A stretch of 64,000 nucleotides of DNA from Eucommia ulmoides (Eukaryota; Streptophyta; Magnoliopsida; Garryales; Eucommiaceae), in the NCBI GenBank assembly GCA_016647705.1, contig CM028335.1:930001-994000 (forward strand). The letters run 5' to 3'. Below the pieces are notes generated by a model. The model had not been told where the DNA came from. It worked only from the letters and a program-made list of their open reading frames with translations, and did no database searches. The position numbers and the translations under genes are program-made. Positions 61,258-64,000 of this stretch are shown here, piece after piece (the stretch's first letter is position 1; every line of letters begins with the position of its first letter).

Positions 61258-61990
61258 CTGATATATATATATATATATATTATAGAATAATTGAGAGACT
61301 TAGGAGATAAGATGAGATGTACAAGAATTACATTTTATAGTATTAGGCTTCAAGTAATCTAACAGACAGGATCATATGTAGTCTGATCAGTAGAGGTGAA
61401 TGAGTATTGGCGAATAATATTATAAAGAATATTGTGGTCGTCACTTAAAATCATATGTTTTTAAGTGTAGTAACTCATTTAACTTATATAAGAGTGTACA
61501 CACACTCAAAAAATCAATATTGGATATGAATATAACACCCACTCCTAAGTATAACCAACGATTTACACGGAATACTTGACTACAAGAAAAACGATGGAAT
61601 TTTTATAATTTTGACTATAATACCATGTTTTAATAATTAAAAATAAGAAGATTAAGGGAAAATATAAAATAATATTGATGTGTGAATTCTATAGACGTAC
61701 AAAATTTTCTGTACATAAGCAATGGTCCGGGAAAAAAAAAAAAAACCTTTGTCCAAAATTTATTTTATTTTATTATTGTTGTTTATGTGTTAATTATTGG
61801 TGGGTTACTTTTTATTAAATTAAAGTATTAAAAAGAATGAGTAGGACATAATAGTGGATTTAGAATTTTATTGCTAACTAATTATTCACTTAACTTTGTC
61901 TTGTAGCCGCCCAAAAAGAGCTGGCTACGCATTTTTTGAGGCTTTATTTAATGCATTTATAATTATTTGTGGAGAAGAAATACCCACCTA
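61258..61990. repeat. 0.7-kb direct duplication, copy 2 (abuts hAT)
   Basis: Partner of 58893-59590. It contains one extra ~45-bp block (about 61320-61365, 'tacaagaattacattttata...') and otherwise differs by scattered substitutions. It ends at the hAT target site CACCTAAT. Confidence 0.9.
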
Positions 61991-61992
61991 AT

Positions 61993-64000
61993 TAGGGGTG
62001 TTCAAAAAATCCGCTAAACCAGCCCGAACCCGCTCAAAATGGCCCGAACCCGCCCGCAACCCGTTGAGTTAACTCAACAGCGTGTGTGAGTTAGGGAACC
62101 CGGCCTACCCGGTTCGAAAACGGGTATCCTTGTTTGATGCGCGGGTACACCCGATCCGATCTGACGCATTTCTTGAAAACCCTATTTCTCACTATTCGCT
62201 TGCTCACGAGTCTTCACACTTCACAATTCACAGCCATTCTCCAAGACGACGGCCTTCCTCTTCCTTCTCTCCTTCCCGATTTCTTCCAATTTCCAAATTT
62301 GTAGGATTTGTAGCCTACAAATATGGATTTGTTACTCCTTGGAGTTGGAGTTCCATACCGATTTCGAGTTTTCAACTTTCGAACCCTACTTCTTCATTGT
62401 ATTCCAACCCGACAACGAAGACGATGACGATTTGGGCCCTAGCTAGTTCGCTTACTAGATCGAAGACGACGACGACGACGATTTGAGCCTTCGTTTGCTA
62501 CTTCACTGTACCAGATCGACGATTCGAGGCCTAATTCTGTATGTTCTCTCACCCCTGCTTGCGATTTGTTGTTCTCTCATCCTTGCTTGTATGTTTATTT
62601 TGTCCGATTGATTATTCTGTGTGATTGTTATATGTTCTCTCATCTATGCTTACGATTTGCTTACCAGATCAGAGACGACAGAGTACGATTTGAGCCATAG
62701 TTCGTTACTTTGTTGTACCAGATTGACGATTTGAGCCCTAGTTCTGTATGTTCTCTCGTCCCTGTTACATAGTTGTTGTTTTCTCATCCATGTTTCTATG
62801 TTTATTCTGTGTGATTGATGATCAATCAATTATTTTCGATTGTTTCTGTAGTTCTTTAAGTTTATACTGTTTAATTGCTTACTTCTATGGTTATGCTGGT
62901 TGTTCTCTCATTTATGATTGCGATTTGTTGTTTTCTCATCCCTGTTTACTAGTTTTTTATATTCATATGAATTGGATTAGATGGCTAATTGGACAATGGT
63001 AGTGATCAGATTCAATTCTGATTGATATGTGTATTAATTTGTATGTGATTCGTATGTGTATGTGAATTCAATTCAGATTCACTCTAATTTGATTTGTATG
63101 TAAATTTGAATTTAGATTAGAGTGATTTTGATTTAGTCTATCAATTTGATTTTTGATCTTTATATGATTTTGATTTATGATTTTTTAATTTAGTAAGTCT
63201 CTAAATGTTAAAAAACTAATTTTATATGTTTAGTTAGTGATGCCATTAGATAAACACGTCCAACATAAGTTACATAACTAAAGAATACTTTTTTTTTTCT
63301 TAATATTTTTAGATACAAAATGGATGTTGCTGATGGTGGTGAGAATATTGTGCCTAATGAAATTGGAAATACTGGAATAACTAGTGCGAATGCGATGGAT
63401 GAATATTCACCAAAACCTAATAAAAGAAATCGTTCTTATATTTAGGATCATTTTACTCGTTTGAAACAAGAACCCAGTTCGAAAGATTCACCTAAGGCTT
63501 CTTGTAACCACTGTGGAGAAACTTACTATTGTGATAGCAAGAAAAATGGAACGTCGGCACTAAAATCTCACATAGAATTTCAATGTAAGAAAATTGAGGG
63601 GATGGAGCTTCCTAAGGGTCAAAGAACATTGGGATTTAAACCAAAGAATGGTACTGATGAGGGTTCGGGTCAACTTGTGAGTTGCAGTTTTAGTATCACT
63701 GCATGTAGGGATGCGCTAGCCAAAATGATAATTGTTGATGAGTTGCCATTCAGATTTGTGGAGAATGAAGGGTTTAGGGAATTAATGCACGTTGCTCAGC
63801 CGAAATGGGTAAAAATACATAGTCGAACGACGGTGGCTAGAGATTGTATGACTCTACATGTAATTGAGAAGAAAAAATTAAAAAATTTGTTGAAGGGACA
63901 AAGAATATGTCTTACCACAGATACTTGGACATCTTTGCAAAATTTGAATTATATGTATCTCACAGCACATTACATCGATAGTGATTGAAAACTGAATAAG
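61993..64000 (+). mobile_element. hAT transposon, 5' part (continues past the window)
   Basis: Starts TAGGGGTGTTCAAAAAATCC, a typical plant hAT terminus, directly after CACCTAAT. Next comes an untranslated leader with GC-rich 'cccgaacccgc' sub-terminal repeats, a short GAC-triplet tract (62400-62480), an internal ~210-bp tandem duplication (62455-62560 against 62665-62765) and an intron-like stretch ending at the acceptor TTTTTAG (63306-63312). The transposase follows. The 3' terminus is outside the window. Confidence 0.85.
63320..64000 (+). pseudogene. hAT transposase with BED zinc finger, partial, two nonsense codons
   Basis: The frame from ATG 63320 encodes a leader, then a TAG at 63443-63445 where BED proteins have the conserved Trp (…RNRSYI*DHFTRL). 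After it come the BED finger ligands CNHC and H…C (SHIEFQC), a linker, and the start of the catalytic region (ICLTTDTWTSLQNLNYMYLT) with the first DDE-type Asp of the TxDxW motif. A second stop, TGA at 63986-63988, replaces another conserved Trp (HYIDSD*KLNK). Both changes are TGG to a stop by G-to-A. Daysleeper/Ricesleeper-like. The frame is otherwise intact and runs off the window. Not functional as it stands. Confidence 0.88.

Noticed and set aside
1-64000. A multi-gene novel system such as a biosynthetic cluster or defence island
   Set aside because: The real genes are unrelated housekeeping or developmental genes in a conserved plant order, separated by transposons; nothing indicates a shared pathway.

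Overview
This is nuclear DNA from an angiosperm, most likely a eudicot. It is strongly AT-rich and gene-poor. The genes have GT-AG introns (one GC-AG), the intergenic space is full of plant transposable elements (hAT, MITE/foldback, LTR, Au-type SINE, LINE), and the proteins resemble Arabidopsis families. Product names come from reading translated exons against remembered family motifs; no database search was run.

Genes in order: (1) an intact calcineurin-like metallophosphoesterase, 3494-4887 (+); (2) its tandem paralogue, 5351-7395 (+), broken in exon 2 by a transposon-derived replacement; (3) a ten-exon ERdj2/Sec63-type ER J-protein, 7660-12320 (-), tail-to-tail with the pseudogene; (4) a growth-regulating factor with QLQ and WRC domains and a miR396 site, 15058-17637 (-); (5) a DUF662 / RAB6-interacting-golgin-like coiled-coil protein, 28903-30561 (+); (6) a TRM27/28-like protein, 54948-58063 (+); (7) the 5' part of a hAT element with a BED-finger transposase carrying two nonsense codons, 61993 to the window end. 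From memory, GRF - DUF662 - TRM27 is the order of AT2G36400-AT2G36410-AT2G36420, so 15-58 kb looks like a conserved syntenic block inflated by about 35 kb of repeats.

Repeat landscape: a 1.9-kb foldback element (1328-3247); hAT elements at 14053-14724 and 38201-38737, the second with a perfect 8-bp target duplication; a solo LTR with 5-bp TSD (18197-19026); an Au SINE with 19-bp TSD (19453-19630); a 9-unit tandem array with an exact 100-bp period and two potential hairpins per unit (22533-23450); several MITE subfamilies ending in CCAAACGGGGCC-type sequence, two of them fused head-to-head into a 1.2-kb palindrome (35088-36294); a captured receptor-kinase fragment (39549-39620); a 2.75-kb long-TIR element (48132-50882); and a 0.7-kb direct duplication, one copy of which keeps the empty hAT insertion site (58893-59590 / 61258-61990).

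I found no cluster of genes forming a new pathway or defence system. The least explained items are the 100-bp hairpin array, the G-box cluster far from any gene, the loss of the catalytic-site Arg in both phosphoesterase copies, and the hairpin-forming element pairs.
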